Of a stretch of DNA of 64,000 nucleotides, positions 46,956-55,179 are shown piece by piece. The notes under the pieces were generated by a model, which was given only the letters and a program-made list of their open reading frames with translations, did not search any database and had not been told where the DNA came from. Source of the DNA: Thalassotalea sp. HSM 43 (lineage in GTDB: Bacteria > Pseudomonadota > Gammaproteobacteria > Enterobacterales > Alteromonadaceae); assembly GCF_004752005.1 (NCBI RefSeq), contig NZ_CP038493.1, forward strand, positions 558,001 to 622,000, in the 5' to 3' direction. Each line of letters begins with the position of its first letter. Within the stretch, counting starts at the first letter, position 1. A program made the position numbers and the translations under genes.

Positions 46956-47276
46956 ATGCTTAGCTCATTAATTCTTGCAACACTATTAAACACGGGTCTA
47001 GATATAGACAATTCAGTAACTACTGATCAATTAGCACCGGCTAACAACACAGTTATTGAGCTTACAGCGAATAATCGTATTCGTATTAAGCCGTCAGCAA
47101 ATAACCGTATTCGTATCAAGCCGTCAGCGAACAACCGCATTCGTATTAAGCCGTCAGCGAACAATCGCATTCGTATTAAGCCGTCAGCGAACAATCGCAT
47201 TCGTATCAAGCCGTCAGCGAACAATCGTATTCGTATTAAGCCTACCGCCAATAACCGTATTCGTATCAAGCAGTAA
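46956..47276 (+). CDS. tandem-decapeptide precursor-like protein (7 x ANNRIRIKPS)
   Basis: 106 residues from ATG 46956 (AGGGA about 9 bases upstream; an in-frame TTG lies two codons earlier). No known family recognised. Residues 1-13 are hydrophobic (MLSSLILATLLNT) and may be a weak export signal; 14-37 are acidic/neutral; then seven tandem 10-residue units, six ending in KPS or KPT and the last in KQ. Each unit carries +3 charge (R, R, K) with alternating RIRIK, as in short cationic beta-strands. The layout resembles multi-copy peptide precursors. First gene behind the sigma-54 promoter, 12 bases from the next peptide gene. Confidence 0.72.
   Translation: MLSSLILATLLNTGLDIDNSVTTDQLAPANNTVIELTANNRIRIKPSANNRIRIKPSANNRIRIKPSANNRIRIKPSANNRIRIKPSANNRIRIKPTANNRIRIKQ
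47067..47273 (+). repeat. 30-bp coding tandem repeat, seven units
   Basis: Period exactly 30 bp, in frame with the gene at 46956. Units differ at synonymous third positions (AAT/AAC, CGT/CGC, ATT/ATC) while the encoded NNRIRIK is identical in all seven, which suggests selection on the peptide. Confidence 0.92.
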
Positions 47277-47288
47277 GAGGATAGAAAA

Positions 47289-47393
47289 ATGTTAGCAATG
47301 ATTAAAAATATTTTCTCATCAAAAATGACTGCAAAACAAGTTGCAGACAACATTGAAATTTGTGAAATGTCAGCGGATAGCTGGTGGTCTTAA
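47289..47393 (+). CDS. small peptide with C-terminal ADSWWS, copy A (34 aa)
   Basis: 34 residues, ATG 47289 with AGAGGA 7-8 bases upstream. N-terminus MLAMIKNIFSSKM is amphipathic; C-terminus is EMSADSWWS. The next gene has the same N-terminal pattern and C-terminus, so the two are paralogues, which strongly supports translation. One Cys (ICEMS). No family recognised. Could be an exported signal peptide, a RiPP precursor with a Trp-rich core, or a small membrane-active peptide; no modification enzyme or exporter is next to it. Confidence 0.75.
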   Translation: MLAMIKNIFSSKMTAKQVADNIEICEMSADSWWS

Positions 47394-47410
47394 GCCTTTA
47401 AAATAAAGGC
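47394..47410 (+). other. hairpin between the two small peptide genes
   Basis: GCCTTTA-AAA-TAAAGGC, a perfect 7-bp stem with a 3-base loop placed directly after the stop of copy A and 2 bases before the GGAGG of copy B. It may tune relative expression or mRNA stability. Confidence 0.6.
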
Positions 47411-47422
47411 CTGGAGGATATT

Positions 47423-47521
47423 ATGCTAGGTTTCATTAAATCGTTATTGGGACTTAAAAAAACCTCTACCATACCATCTTTAGACATTCATGAAATGGCC
47501 GCTGATAGCTGGTGGTCATAG
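47423..47521 (+). CDS. small peptide with C-terminal ADSWWS, copy B (32 aa)
   Basis: 32 residues, ATG 47423 behind a perfect GGAGG at a 5-base spacing. N-terminus MLGFIKSLLGLKK resembles cationic amphipathic helices; C-terminus EMAADSWWS matches copy A in 8 of 9 positions (EM-S/A-ADSWWS). The middle of the two peptides is unrelated, a pattern typical of a conserved recognition or core segment. Last gene of the three-gene peptide cassette. Confidence 0.78.
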   Translation: MLGFIKSLLGLKKTSTIPSLDIHEMAADSWWS

Positions 47522-47532
47522 AGCTAAGCACT

Positions 47533-47568
47533 ATTTAACGCGTAGCCAAAAGTGGCTACGCATTAAAT
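47533..47568. terminator. hairpin closing the peptide cassette
   Basis: GCGTAGCCA (47540-47548) pairs with TGGCTACGC (47553-47561), extended by ATTTAA/TTAAAT with one mismatch. There is no long T-run. It covers the stop codon of the minus-strand gene at 47556, so it can act for both converging genes. Confidence 0.65.
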
Positions 47569-47750
47569 AAACTGTATTTAGTTCCGAATAGTTTGAAGGT
47601 TTTCATACGTTTTTCGAAACAAAACATTGGCCACACAAGTGGGCCAAAGATAAAGCCGGCTGTTGCCCAACGTTTACGTCCCATGCCAGACTTAAAAGCT
47701 TGGCAATAAAAGAATATAGCGCAGACTAGGGACAATGGAATCAACAACAT
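47556..47750 (-). CDS. small two-helix membrane protein
   Basis: 64 residues. Helix 1 LLIPLSLVCAIFFYCQAF, a basic loop (KSGMGRKRW), helix 2 ATAGFIFGPLVWPMFCF, and a basic tail. GAGAG precedes the ATG. Function unknown. Its stop codon lies inside the hairpin at 47533-47568 and it converges with the peptide cassette; a link is not shown. Confidence 0.65.
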   Translation of the reverse strand: MLLIPLSLVCAIFFYCQAFKSGMGRKRWATAGFIFGPLVWPMFCFEKRMKTFKLFGTKYSLFNA

Positions 47751-47874
47751 TTTCGGCTCTCACTACAGCAAATGGACGCGCAGTATAGCAAATAGACTAT
47801 TTACACTAAAGTCCTTTAAGGTTGTTTTTTGGGCAAATTTGTTAACCCCTTGTAACAACTGTTAAATTAAGCTC

Positions 47875-47904
47875 AAAAAAAAGAGGCAATGCCTTGCCCC
47901 TCTC
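47875..47904 (-). terminator. terminator of fadIJ
   Basis: GAGGCAA pairs with TTGCCCCTC (one bulge), followed on the minus strand by eight T. Confidence 0.75.
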
Positions 47905-47945
47905 TTCCTCAGTAAGCGGAAATCGCTTGCCGCTTTTACCGTATA

Positions 47946-50084
47946 TTATCCATAACAGCTTTGATTATTTTCAGCCATTGTCACTAACGCAGTACATGGC
48001 GTGAAGTGCTCACCATACAGATCTTTATAGTGATTTAGCTTATCAACAACTGTTTGTGCGCCTAGGCTGTCCAAGTAACGGAACGGACCACCTAAGAATG
48101 GTGGAAAGCCAATACCGAAGATGGCGCCAATATCACCGTCACGGGCATTTCGAATAATACCTTCGTCTAAACAGCGTACGGCTTCATTTACCATTAACAA
48201 CACACTGCGATGGCAGATATCATCAGCCGATAAGGTACCGTTCGGCTGCACACCTAATAAGGTATATACACTTTCGTCCACGGCTTTACCATTGGCCTTC
48301 TTACCTTTATAAAGGTAAAAGCCTTTCTCGGTTTTCTTACCTTTGCGGTTGTCATCAATTAACTTATTAAATGCATCAGGTGCTTTGAAACGTTCACCTA
48401 ACTCAGCTTCAAGAATAGGGCTAATTTTAGCGCCAATATCAATGCCGACCTCATCCAATAATTTGATTGGACCTACCGGAAAACCAAACTTAACGAGTGC
48501 ACGATCTATTTTGTCGATAGGCTCGCCAGCGAGTACCATGCTCGCCGCTTCGTTAACATAAGGCGCTAAGATACGGTTAACATAAAAACCGGCCTTATCT
48601 TTGACAACGATAGGTGTTTTACCTTGTCGTTTAGCGTACGCAACGGTAGTGGAAATTGTGCTGTCTGATGTCTTTTCATGGGCAATAATTTCAGCCAATG
48701 GCATTTTATCCACTGGCGAAAAGTAATGCAGACCGATCACATTTTCTGGTTTCTTTGCTTTCGCCGCAATTTGATTGATTGGCAATGACGAGGTATTACT
48801 TGCAAAAATAACGTCGTCTTTGCAGTTCGCTTCTACATCGGCAACCATACTTTGCTTCAGTGATAAATCTTCAAATACCGCTTCAATAATCATATCCACG
48901 TCATTAAAGCCAGTGTAATCCACAGTACCGGTGATTTTATGCATCTGTTGCTGCATAGCGGCGCTGGACATAAAACGACGTTTGACCTTTTTATTAAGAA
49001 TATCGAAACTATATTTTAAGGCATTGGAGATACCCTGATGATTTATATCCTTAATGCGCACCGGTGTTTTGGCATTATTGACGCTAACATAGGCGATACC
49101 ACCGCCCATTAAGCCGCCACCTAACACACCGATTTTATTTACAGGTAACGCATCAACGCCGTCAACGCCCTGCTCTTTTTTCATATCTGTGGTCGCAAAA
49201 AAGATGTTGCGCAATTGTTTTGATTCTTTGGTTTGCGTTAGCTCGCCAAAATACTTAGCTTCAACCGCCAAGCCTTTTGCCATACCTTTCTCTAGACCGG
49301 TACGAATACACTCAATAATGTTAAGAGGCGCAGGATAATTTCCTTTGGTCTTGGCTAATACCGTCTTGGTTGCTTGATCAAAAACAATGCGTCGACCTAA
49401 TGGATTTGACTCTAACGCTTTTTCTACCAACGATGCTTTGCGGCTCGATTTTTTCTTACCGGCTAACGCCATTTTCTCAGCGACATCAAGTAACACCGAT
49501 AAAGGTACTACATCATCAACCAAACCTGCTTTTAATGCTTGCTTAGGACGCAACTGCTTGCCGGTCAACATCATATCAAGTGACTTTTGCAGACCAACCA
49601 GTTTTGGTAAACGTTGCGTACCACCGCTGCCTGGTAATAAACCAAGCTGTACTTCAGGTACACCCAACACCGTTTTATTTGAATCACTGGCGACTCGCAT
49701 ATGACATGCCATCGCCAGCTCTAAGCCACCACCTAAACACGGGCCATTGATTGCAGCAACCACTGGAATGTTTAATTGCTCCAGTTGATTGAATATCATC
49801 TGTCCACCTGCGGCAATCGCAGTTGCTTCTTCGGCGGTATTGCACGCATCAAGCATAGTGATATCAGCACCGGCAACAAACGAGTTTTCCTTGCCACTGT
49901 AGACAATCATGCCTTTAATATTGCTGTTGCTTTTAAGTTGTTGTAAAACCTCTTGAATGTCTTCAAGAAATTCCGCTTTTAAAACGTTCATCGTTTCATC
50001 TGCAACATCAATTTTTAAATGCGCGATACCATTATCTTGCTCAATTAAGGTAAATGCAGATTGCTTTGTCGTATTATTTTCCAT
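47946..50084 (-). CDS. fadJ: fatty acid oxidation complex alpha subunit
   Basis: 712 residues from ATG 50084 (GAGG 8 bases upstream), close to E. coli FadJ (714); longer in-frame starts run into fadI. The N-terminal crotonase domain has [21 protein letters not shown] and [12 protein letters not shown]; the NAD-binding domain has [17 protein letters not shown]; then [11 protein letters not shown] and [15 protein letters not shown] of 3-hydroxyacyl-CoA dehydrogenase. It carries enoyl-CoA hydratase, isomerase/epimerase and L-3-hydroxyacyl-CoA dehydrogenase activity. Operon with fadI, 14 bases after it. Confidence 0.94.
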   Translation of the reverse strand: MENNTTKQSAFTLIEQDNGIAHLKIDVADETMNVLKAEFLEDIQEVLQQLKSNSNIKGMIVYSGKENSFVAGADITMLDACNTAEEATAIAAGGQMIFNQLEQLNIPVVAAINGPCLGGGLELAMACHMRVASDSNKTVLGVPEVQLGLLPGSGGTQRLPKLVGLQKSLDMMLTGKQLRPKQALKAGLVDDVVPLSVLLDVAEKMALAGKKKSSRKASLVEKALESNPLGRRIVFDQATKTVLAKTKGNYPAPLNIIECIRTGLEKGMAKGLAVEAKYFGELTQTKESKQLRNIFFATTDMKKEQGVDGVDALPVNKIGVLGGGLMGGGIAYVSVNNAKTPVRIKDINHQGISNALKYSFDILNKKVKRRFMSSAAMQQQMHKITGTVDYTGFNDVDMIIEAVFEDLSLKQSMVADVEANCKDDVIFASNTSSLPINQIAAKAKKPENVIGLHYFSPVDKMPLAEIIAHEKTSDSTISTTVAYAKRQGKTPIVVKDKAGFYVNRILAPYVNEAASMVLAGEPIDKIDRALVKFGFPVGPIKLLDEVGIDIGAKISPILEAELGERFKAPDAFNKLIDDNRKGKKTEKGFYLYKGKKANGKAVDESVYTLLGVQPNGTLSADDICHRSVLLMVNEAVRCLDEGIIRNARDGDIGAIFGIGFPPFLGGPFRYLDSLGAQTVVDKLNHYKDLYGEHFTPCTALVTMAENNQSCYG

Positions 50085-50098
50085 ATTCATCACCTCAA

Positions 50099-51409
50099 TT
50101 ATTCTGCTTCTAGCACCATGGCTGCACCTAACCCACCCGCAGCACATGCGGTTGTTAGACCAACACCACCGCCACGACGTTTTAATTCAGTCAAGGTTTG
50201 CGTAATAAGGCGTGTTCCGGTGGCGGCAAATGGGTGACCATAAGCTAATGAACCACCAAGCACATTAAATTTATCCATATCGATATCACCAATGGCTTTA
50301 TCACGACCAAGCTTTTCTCGCGCAAATTTTTCGCTGGCGAACATTTTTACATTGGCTAATGTTTGCGCGGCAAAGGCTTCATGCATTTCAACCAAATCAA
50401 GGTCAGCTAAGGTAAGGCCTGCACGATCTAATGCCAATGGTGTCGAATACGATGGGCCCATAAGCATGTCTTCCCATACGTCTATCGCTGTAAACGCATA
50501 AGAACGGATATAACCTAGCACATCCAAGCCAAGCTCCTTAGCTCGGCCTTCACGCATTAATAGCACCGCAGAAGCACCATCGGTTAATGCGGTAGAATTA
50601 GCCGCCGTTACGGTGCCGTGTTTACGATCAAATACTGGACGCAGTCGAGCGTATCCAGCTAGATCTGAATCTGCACGGAAACAGTTATCTTTTTCTACGG
50701 CCTTTTTATACGGTTCAGGGTGCGCCACCATAACTTGATCAGCCATCAGGCCATCGGCCCACGTTTTCGCTGCAAGAGAGTGTGAACGATGCGCTAATGC
50801 GTCTTGTTCTTCTCGAGTGATGCCGTGGCTTTTTGCCATTTGCTCTGCGGTTTGCCCCATAGACAAGCCTGTCGAGTATTCAGCAACCGCCGGTGGTTCA
50901 GGGATCAAATCTTTAAATCGTAACGCACTAAGCAGCTTTAAGCGCTGTCCCATGGTCTTAGCTTTAGATAAATCTAATAAGGTACGCGCTAGTTTTCTTG
51001 ATACACCAATCGGAGGCACAGACATTGAATCCGCACCGCCAGCAATACCAATATCAATGTTACCAAGCAGAATAGATTCCGCTACATTGACGGTAGATTG
51101 GAAACTAGTAGCACAAGCACGAGAGACACTGTACGCATCAGTATGAACGTTCATTTGCGTTGCCAAGGCGATTTCTCGGGCAATGTTAGGCGCTTTCGGC
51201 ATTTGAACTACCTGACCAAACACCAATTGCTCTATCAACGCCGGATCGATATCAGTACGAGTCAGCATTTCATTTACGACCATAGCGCCTAAATCAAGAG
51301 CCGGTACACCATGAAAGTCAGTCGCCTGTTTTACAAATGGCGTTCTTAGACCGGTAACAACAGCGATACGCTCACCGGATGCGGTCTTTAAGTTTTGCAT
51401 TTTTGCCAT
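50099..51409 (-). CDS. fadI: acetyl-CoA C-acyltransferase (3-ketoacyl-CoA thiolase)
   Basis: 436 residues, same length as E. coli FadI. Nucleophile Cys in [28 protein letters not shown] with the active-site His, and the second Cys in [13 protein letters not shown]. It cleaves 3-ketoacyl-CoA in the last step of beta-oxidation, as partner of FadJ. AAAGGAAC lies before the ATG. A FadR-like box lies at 51498-51514. Confidence 0.96.
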   Translation of the reverse strand: MAKMQNLKTASGERIAVVTGLRTPFVKQATDFHGVPALDLGAMVVNEMLTRTDIDPALIEQLVFGQVVQMPKAPNIAREIALATQMNVHTDAYSVSRACATSFQSTVNVAESILLGNIDIGIAGGADSMSVPPIGVSRKLARTLLDLSKAKTMGQRLKLLSALRFKDLIPEPPAVAEYSTGLSMGQTAEQMAKSHGITREEQDALAHRSHSLAAKTWADGLMADQVMVAHPEPYKKAVEKDNCFRADSDLAGYARLRPVFDRKHGTVTAANSTALTDGASAVLLMREGRAKELGLDVLGYIRSYAFTAIDVWEDMLMGPSYSTPLALDRAGLTLADLDLVEMHEAFAAQTLANVKMFASEKFAREKLGRDKAIGDIDMDKFNVLGGSLAYGHPFAATGTRLITQTLTELKRRGGGVGLTTACAAGGLGAAMVLEAE

Positions 51410-51497
51410 GCCTGTTCCTTTAATTTCCCAAATCTATTCTTAATTGTGAATTTTTTTATAGTCATTTAGTCAAAGCCAACATCGCATAAAACCGCAA

Positions 51498-51514
51498 AAG
51501 TGGTCTGACCTGAT
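51498..51514. promoter_or_regulatory. FadR-type operator
   Basis: AAGTGGTCTGACCTGAT matches the FadR consensus AACTGGTCWGACCAGTT at 14 of 17 positions, with the core TGGTCTGACC exact. It lies about 90 bases upstream of the fadI start. Fatty acyl-CoA would release FadR and induce fadIJ (family knowledge). Confidence 0.75.
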
Positions 51515-51681
51515 CGTTTTATTGATTCTAACGACAATTCACACTTTTTAAAAGAGTTGATTTTTAATAACATTAGCCCAATATAAGCATAAGTTATGAA
51601 ATACCGCAGCCAAAGCCTTCAGGCAGTTAGTGCGCTAATAAACTCCGGCTGTGCGCCCATTGAAGGAAAATTATAATTATT

Positions 51682-52638
51682 ATGGCAATTGAACAATTTT
51701 CTAAACTACAAGAGCACCTAAGCGGCCAAATCGTTGGACAACACGCTTTGGTCGAAAATCTTCTCATCGCATTACTCGCTGATGGTCACTTAATTGTAGA
51801 AGGCCCTCCGGGTTTGGCAAAAACCAGAGCAATCAATGCCTTATCTGATGGCGTTGATGCAAGCTTTCACCGTATTCAGTTTACCCCAGATCTGCTACCT
51901 GCGGATTTAACCGGTACCGATATTTATCGCCCAGAAGATGGCAGCTTTGTGTTTCAACAAGGTCCACTATTTCAGAACCTTATTTTAGCCGATGAAATTA
52001 ACCGTGCCCCAGCAAAGGTGCAGTCCGCATTACTTGAAGCGATGGCTGAAGGACAGGTAACCGTAGGTAAAACCACCTACAAGTTGCCAGAATTGTTTTT
52101 GGTTATGGCAACGCAAAACCCGCTAGAGCAAGAAGGTACCTACCCGTTACCTGAAGCGCAATTAGACCGCTTTTTAATGCATCTGGAAATTGACTACCCA
52201 AATGCTGCGTCAGAATTAGACATTCTCCGTCTCAATCGTGGCGAAGCATTAAACAGCGAAAAGCTACCTGTGGTTACCATTAGCCAAGAAGAAATCTTTA
52301 CTGCACGTAAAGAAGCCTTGGAAATTTATTTGGCACCGGTTCTTGAGCAATATATTGTCGACCTGATCATGGCAACACGCCAAGGTGAGAAGTACGATGA
52401 TGACTTAGGTAAATGGTTAGCCTATGGCGCCAGTCCGCGAGCCACCATTGCCTTAGATCGCTGTTCGCGAGCCAGAGCTTGGTTAAACGGCCGCGACTTT
52501 GTCAGCCCGGAAGATATCCAAGCGGTATTCCATAACACATTACGTCACCGTTTGTTGTTAACCTATCAGGCAGAAGCTGAAGGTATCACCACAAACCAGG
52601 TACTGGATCGTATTCTCGAATTAGTTGCAGTTGCTTAA
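51682..52638 (+). CDS. MoxR-family AAA ATPase
   Basis: 318 residues. Walker A GPPGLAKTR (~40-48), Walker B ILADEINRAPAKVQ, sensor VMATQNPLEQEGTYPLPEAQLDRF and the C-terminal lid domain. MoxR proteins work as chaperones with VWA-domain partners. First gene of a six-gene plus-strand operon with DUF58, DUF4381, two VWA proteins and BatD. Confidence 0.95.
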   Translation: MAIEQFSKLQEHLSGQIVGQHALVENLLIALLADGHLIVEGPPGLAKTRAINALSDGVDASFHRIQFTPDLLPADLTGTDIYRPEDGSFVFQQGPLFQNLILADEINRAPAKVQSALLEAMAEGQVTVGKTTYKLPELFLVMATQNPLEQEGTYPLPEAQLDRFLMHLEIDYPNAASELDILRLNRGEALNSEKLPVVTISQEEIFTARKEALEIYLAPVLEQYIVDLIMATRQGEKYDDDLGKWLAYGASPRATIALDRCSRARAWLNGRDFVSPEDIQAVFHNTLRHRLLLTYQAEAEGITTNQVLDRILELVAVA

Positions 52639-52667
52639 TTCGTCCCATTAGGTGAAGTAAATCTAAT

Positions 52668-53669
52668 ATGTGGTGGAAAAAAATCGCGTCAGACGATCAA
52701 AACCAGCTTGCTCAAGCCACGCTTGAGCAGTTAGGTTGTGATGGCATAAATATCGATATTGAGCAGCTCCTGCCCTATCAAGGCAAGGCCTCATTGTTGA
52801 ATTTGGCGCCGAAAAAAGCCGTGCAAGGACACTTAAGCGGCAATTATTTGGCGCGCACCAAAGGCCGCGGTATGGAGTTCGATGAGGTGCGTCATTATCA
52901 AACGGGTGATGACATACGCGCAATCGACTGGCGTGTTACCGCCAGAACCGGTAAGACCCATACCAAACTGTTTCGAGAAGAAGTTGAACGTCCTGTTTTA
53001 ATCGCTACCGATCTCGGCCAATCGATGTTTTTTGGTTCTAAATTACTATTTAAATCAGCACAAGCCTGTCATATTGCGGCGCTTGTCGCTTGGCATGCGA
53101 AAAAACGTGGTGATCGTGTCGGCGGCCTGGTTTTTAATGAACAGCAACATCAAGAGCTCAAGCCTCGAAGCCGACAAAACGGCGTATTACACTACTTACA
53201 CACTCTTGAAGAGCTGCACCAGCAAGGGTTAGCTCACTGGCAACAAGAATTACCCAGTTCACAAACTTACTTTATTGAAAACTGTAATCGTTTAGCACAG
53301 CTCGCCAAACCTGGCTCATTGGTTTATCTGATCACCGATGGCAATCATTTTAATGAAGAGGTATTGCGACCACTGGCGAAAGTATCACGTCACTGCGAGC
53401 TGGTTATTTGCCAAGTGAATGACCCATTAGAGTTCACTCTTCCTCAGTCAAAACAAAAAACCTCTGTGGCAATAACCGATGGCAGCCAAAAACAGCAACT
53501 ATTGCTTGGTGATCAGCAAACCGCACAACGCTATCAAGATAAAGCCATGCTAACCAATAAGCTAAAACAACAGCTGTATCAACAAGCCGGTGCACGAGTC
53601 ATTCATTTCAGCGCCGGTGATAGTGTCGAACATCAATTAAAATCTGGGATTGAAACATGGATCCGCTAG
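52668..53669 (+). CDS. DUF58 domain protein
   Basis: 333 residues. The DUF58 block is clear: TKGRGMEFDEVRHYQTGDDIRAIDWR..ARTGKTHTKLFREE, followed by a VWA-like fold (VLIATDLGQSMFFGS). No membrane helix. Always found next to MoxR genes. Overlaps the following gene by 13 bases. Confidence 0.93.
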   Translation: MWWKKIASDDQNQLAQATLEQLGCDGINIDIEQLLPYQGKASLLNLAPKKAVQGHLSGNYLARTKGRGMEFDEVRHYQTGDDIRAIDWRVTARTGKTHTKLFREEVERPVLIATDLGQSMFFGSKLLFKSAQACHIAALVAWHAKKRGDRVGGLVFNEQQHQELKPRSRQNGVLHYLHTLEELHQQGLAHWQQELPSSQTYFIENCNRLAQLAKPGSLVYLITDGNHFNEEVLRPLAKVSRHCELVICQVNDPLEFTLPQSKQKTSVAITDGSQKQQLLLGDQQTAQRYQDKAMLTNKLKQQLYQQAGARVIHFSAGDSVEHQLKSGIETWIR

Positions 53670-54172
53670 AGAATTTAAAAGATATCCATCTACCAGATAG
53701 TATTCACGCATACCCTATCGCACCGGGTTGGTGGATATTATTGGCCTTAGTACTGGCAATCGTTGTTTATCTGTTGATTAAAAACAAACGAAAACAACGC
53801 TTCCTTCGCCAGCAAAAAACGGCGCTAGTGCAGCTACAACAGCTTGAAGCGCCTACGGTTGAACAATGTGTGGCGATTTTAAAGTGGGTGGCTATGCATT
53901 ATTTTCAACGCCACCTATTTGCCAACAACTTTTCCGTAGAGCTTTTGCAAGCACTGAAAGTTAAATTGCCTGAACAACACCAAGCTAAGTTCATTGAATT
54001 AGCCGAGTCAGCGTTAGCCCAACAATATCGTAAGAATGCCAATACCATTTACGGTGAAGATATGCAGCGTGCTGCGATTTATTGGCTAACCCATATAGAT
54101 TTAGTCAGTAAAAATAACACTTCAATCGGCGCTAACACATCAGCAACAGAACCGCAGGAGAAGGCAGCATGA
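53657..54172 (+). CDS. DUF4381 membrane protein
   Basis: 171 residues. Short N-terminal part (LPDSIHAYPIAPGWW), one membrane helix (~28-44), a basic stretch, then a cytoplasmic helical domain (VAILKWVAMHYFQRHLF). DUF4381 occurs in MoxR/Bat operons. Starts within the end of the DUF58 gene and overlaps the next by 4 bases (ATGA). Confidence 0.9.
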   Translation: MDPLENLKDIHLPDSIHAYPIAPGWWILLALVLAIVVYLLIKNKRKQRFLRQQKTALVQLQQLEAPTVEQCVAILKWVAMHYFQRHLFANNFSVELLQALKVKLPEQHQAKFIELAESALAQQYRKNANTIYGEDMQRAAIYWLTHIDLVSKNNTSIGANTSATEPQEKAA

Positions 54173-55179
54173 TTGAATTTGCTTGGCCATGGCTTGCTTT
54201 GTTGTTACCTGCGCCGCTATTGGTTTATTGGTTATCGCCGAAGACGTCGCCTAATGCTGCGGCGCTTAAAATGCCAGTATTGTTAGGCAGTTTAAGTCGT
54301 CACTCTGTGGCGGTGAATAATAAAAAAGCACCGTTGTGGTTGATTGCCATTATTTGGATATTATTGGTCTGTGCCAGTATGCGACCACAATGGTTAGGTG
54401 AAACCATTGCCTTACCAAATGAAAGTCGCGAGATGATCATTGCCGTTGATTTATCTGGCAGCATGAAAATGGAAGACATGCGTCATAACGGTAAAACGGT
54501 CAACCGCCTAACCTTACTAAAAGCCTTATTGGGTGATTTTATTGAGCGCCGCCAAGGCGATCGCTTAGGGCTTATTTTGTTTGCCGACGACGCCTATATG
54601 CAAACGCCGATGACATTTGACCGACATACGGTTAAGCAAATGCTTGACGAATCGGTGATTGGTCTGGTTGGCCAAAAGACAGCCATTGGTGATGCGATGG
54701 CGTTAGCCGTAAAGCGTTTTGTCAGCAAAGATGACTCGAACCGAGTGCTGTTGCTATTAACGGATGGTCAGAATACTTCAGGAAAAATAACGCCGGAGCA
54801 AGCGTTAGATCTGGCTGTCGCAAAAGATGTGACCATTTATACCGTTGGTATCGGTGCTGAAGTGATGATGGAGCGATCGTTATTTGGTACCCGTAAAGTG
54901 AACCCATCAAGAGATCTTGATGAAGGAACACTGAAGAACATCGCAAAACAAACATCAGGCAGTTATTTTAGAGCCACCGATGGTGCATCTATGGCAGACA
55001 TTTATACTCTGCTCGATCAACTGGAACCTGTTGCTCAAGACGAACAACAAATGCGTCCACTTACTGCATTATTCTTTTACCCATTAGCGTTAGCGTTAGT
55101 ACTTATCATGTTGCAACTGGCACTGGTTCAGCAGCAAACCTATGGCTTGTTCAACCTTGGCAGTGAGGGCAAAAGCTAA
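54169..55179 (+). CDS. VWA-domain membrane protein, BatA type
   Basis: 336 residues. Two N-terminal membrane helices (~5-22 and ~56-72), a von Willebrand A domain with the MIDAS motif DLSGS (94-98) and LLLTDGQNTSG, and a C-terminal membrane helix (~305-322). Binds a divalent metal; role in envelope stress or complex assembly in Bat systems. One-base overlap with the next gene. Confidence 0.93.
   Translation: MIEFAWPWLALLLPAPLLVYWLSPKTSPNAAALKMPVLLGSLSRHSVAVNNKKAPLWLIAIIWILLVCASMRPQWLGETIALPNESREMIIAVDLSGSMKMEDMRHNGKTVNRLTLLKALLGDFIERRQGDRLGLILFADDAYMQTPMTFDRHTVKQMLDESVIGLVGQKTAIGDAMALAVKRFVSKDDSNRVLLLLTDGQNTSGKITPEQALDLAVAKDVTIYTVGIGAEVMMERSLFGTRKVNPSRDLDEGTLKNIAKQTSGSYFRATDGASMADIYTLLDQLEPVAQDEQQMRPLTALFFYPLALALVLIMLQLALVQQQTYGLFNLGSEGKS

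Noticed and set aside
47067-47273. 30-bp direct repeats as a possible CRISPR array
   Set aside because: Repeats abut without spacers, stay in one reading frame and vary at synonymous sites, so they are a coding repeat.
47289-47521. Homology of the SWWS peptides to streptococcal ComS/XIP pheromones
   Set aside because: Only the double Trp is shared; length, context and organism differ, so it is kept as an analogy and not as an annotation.
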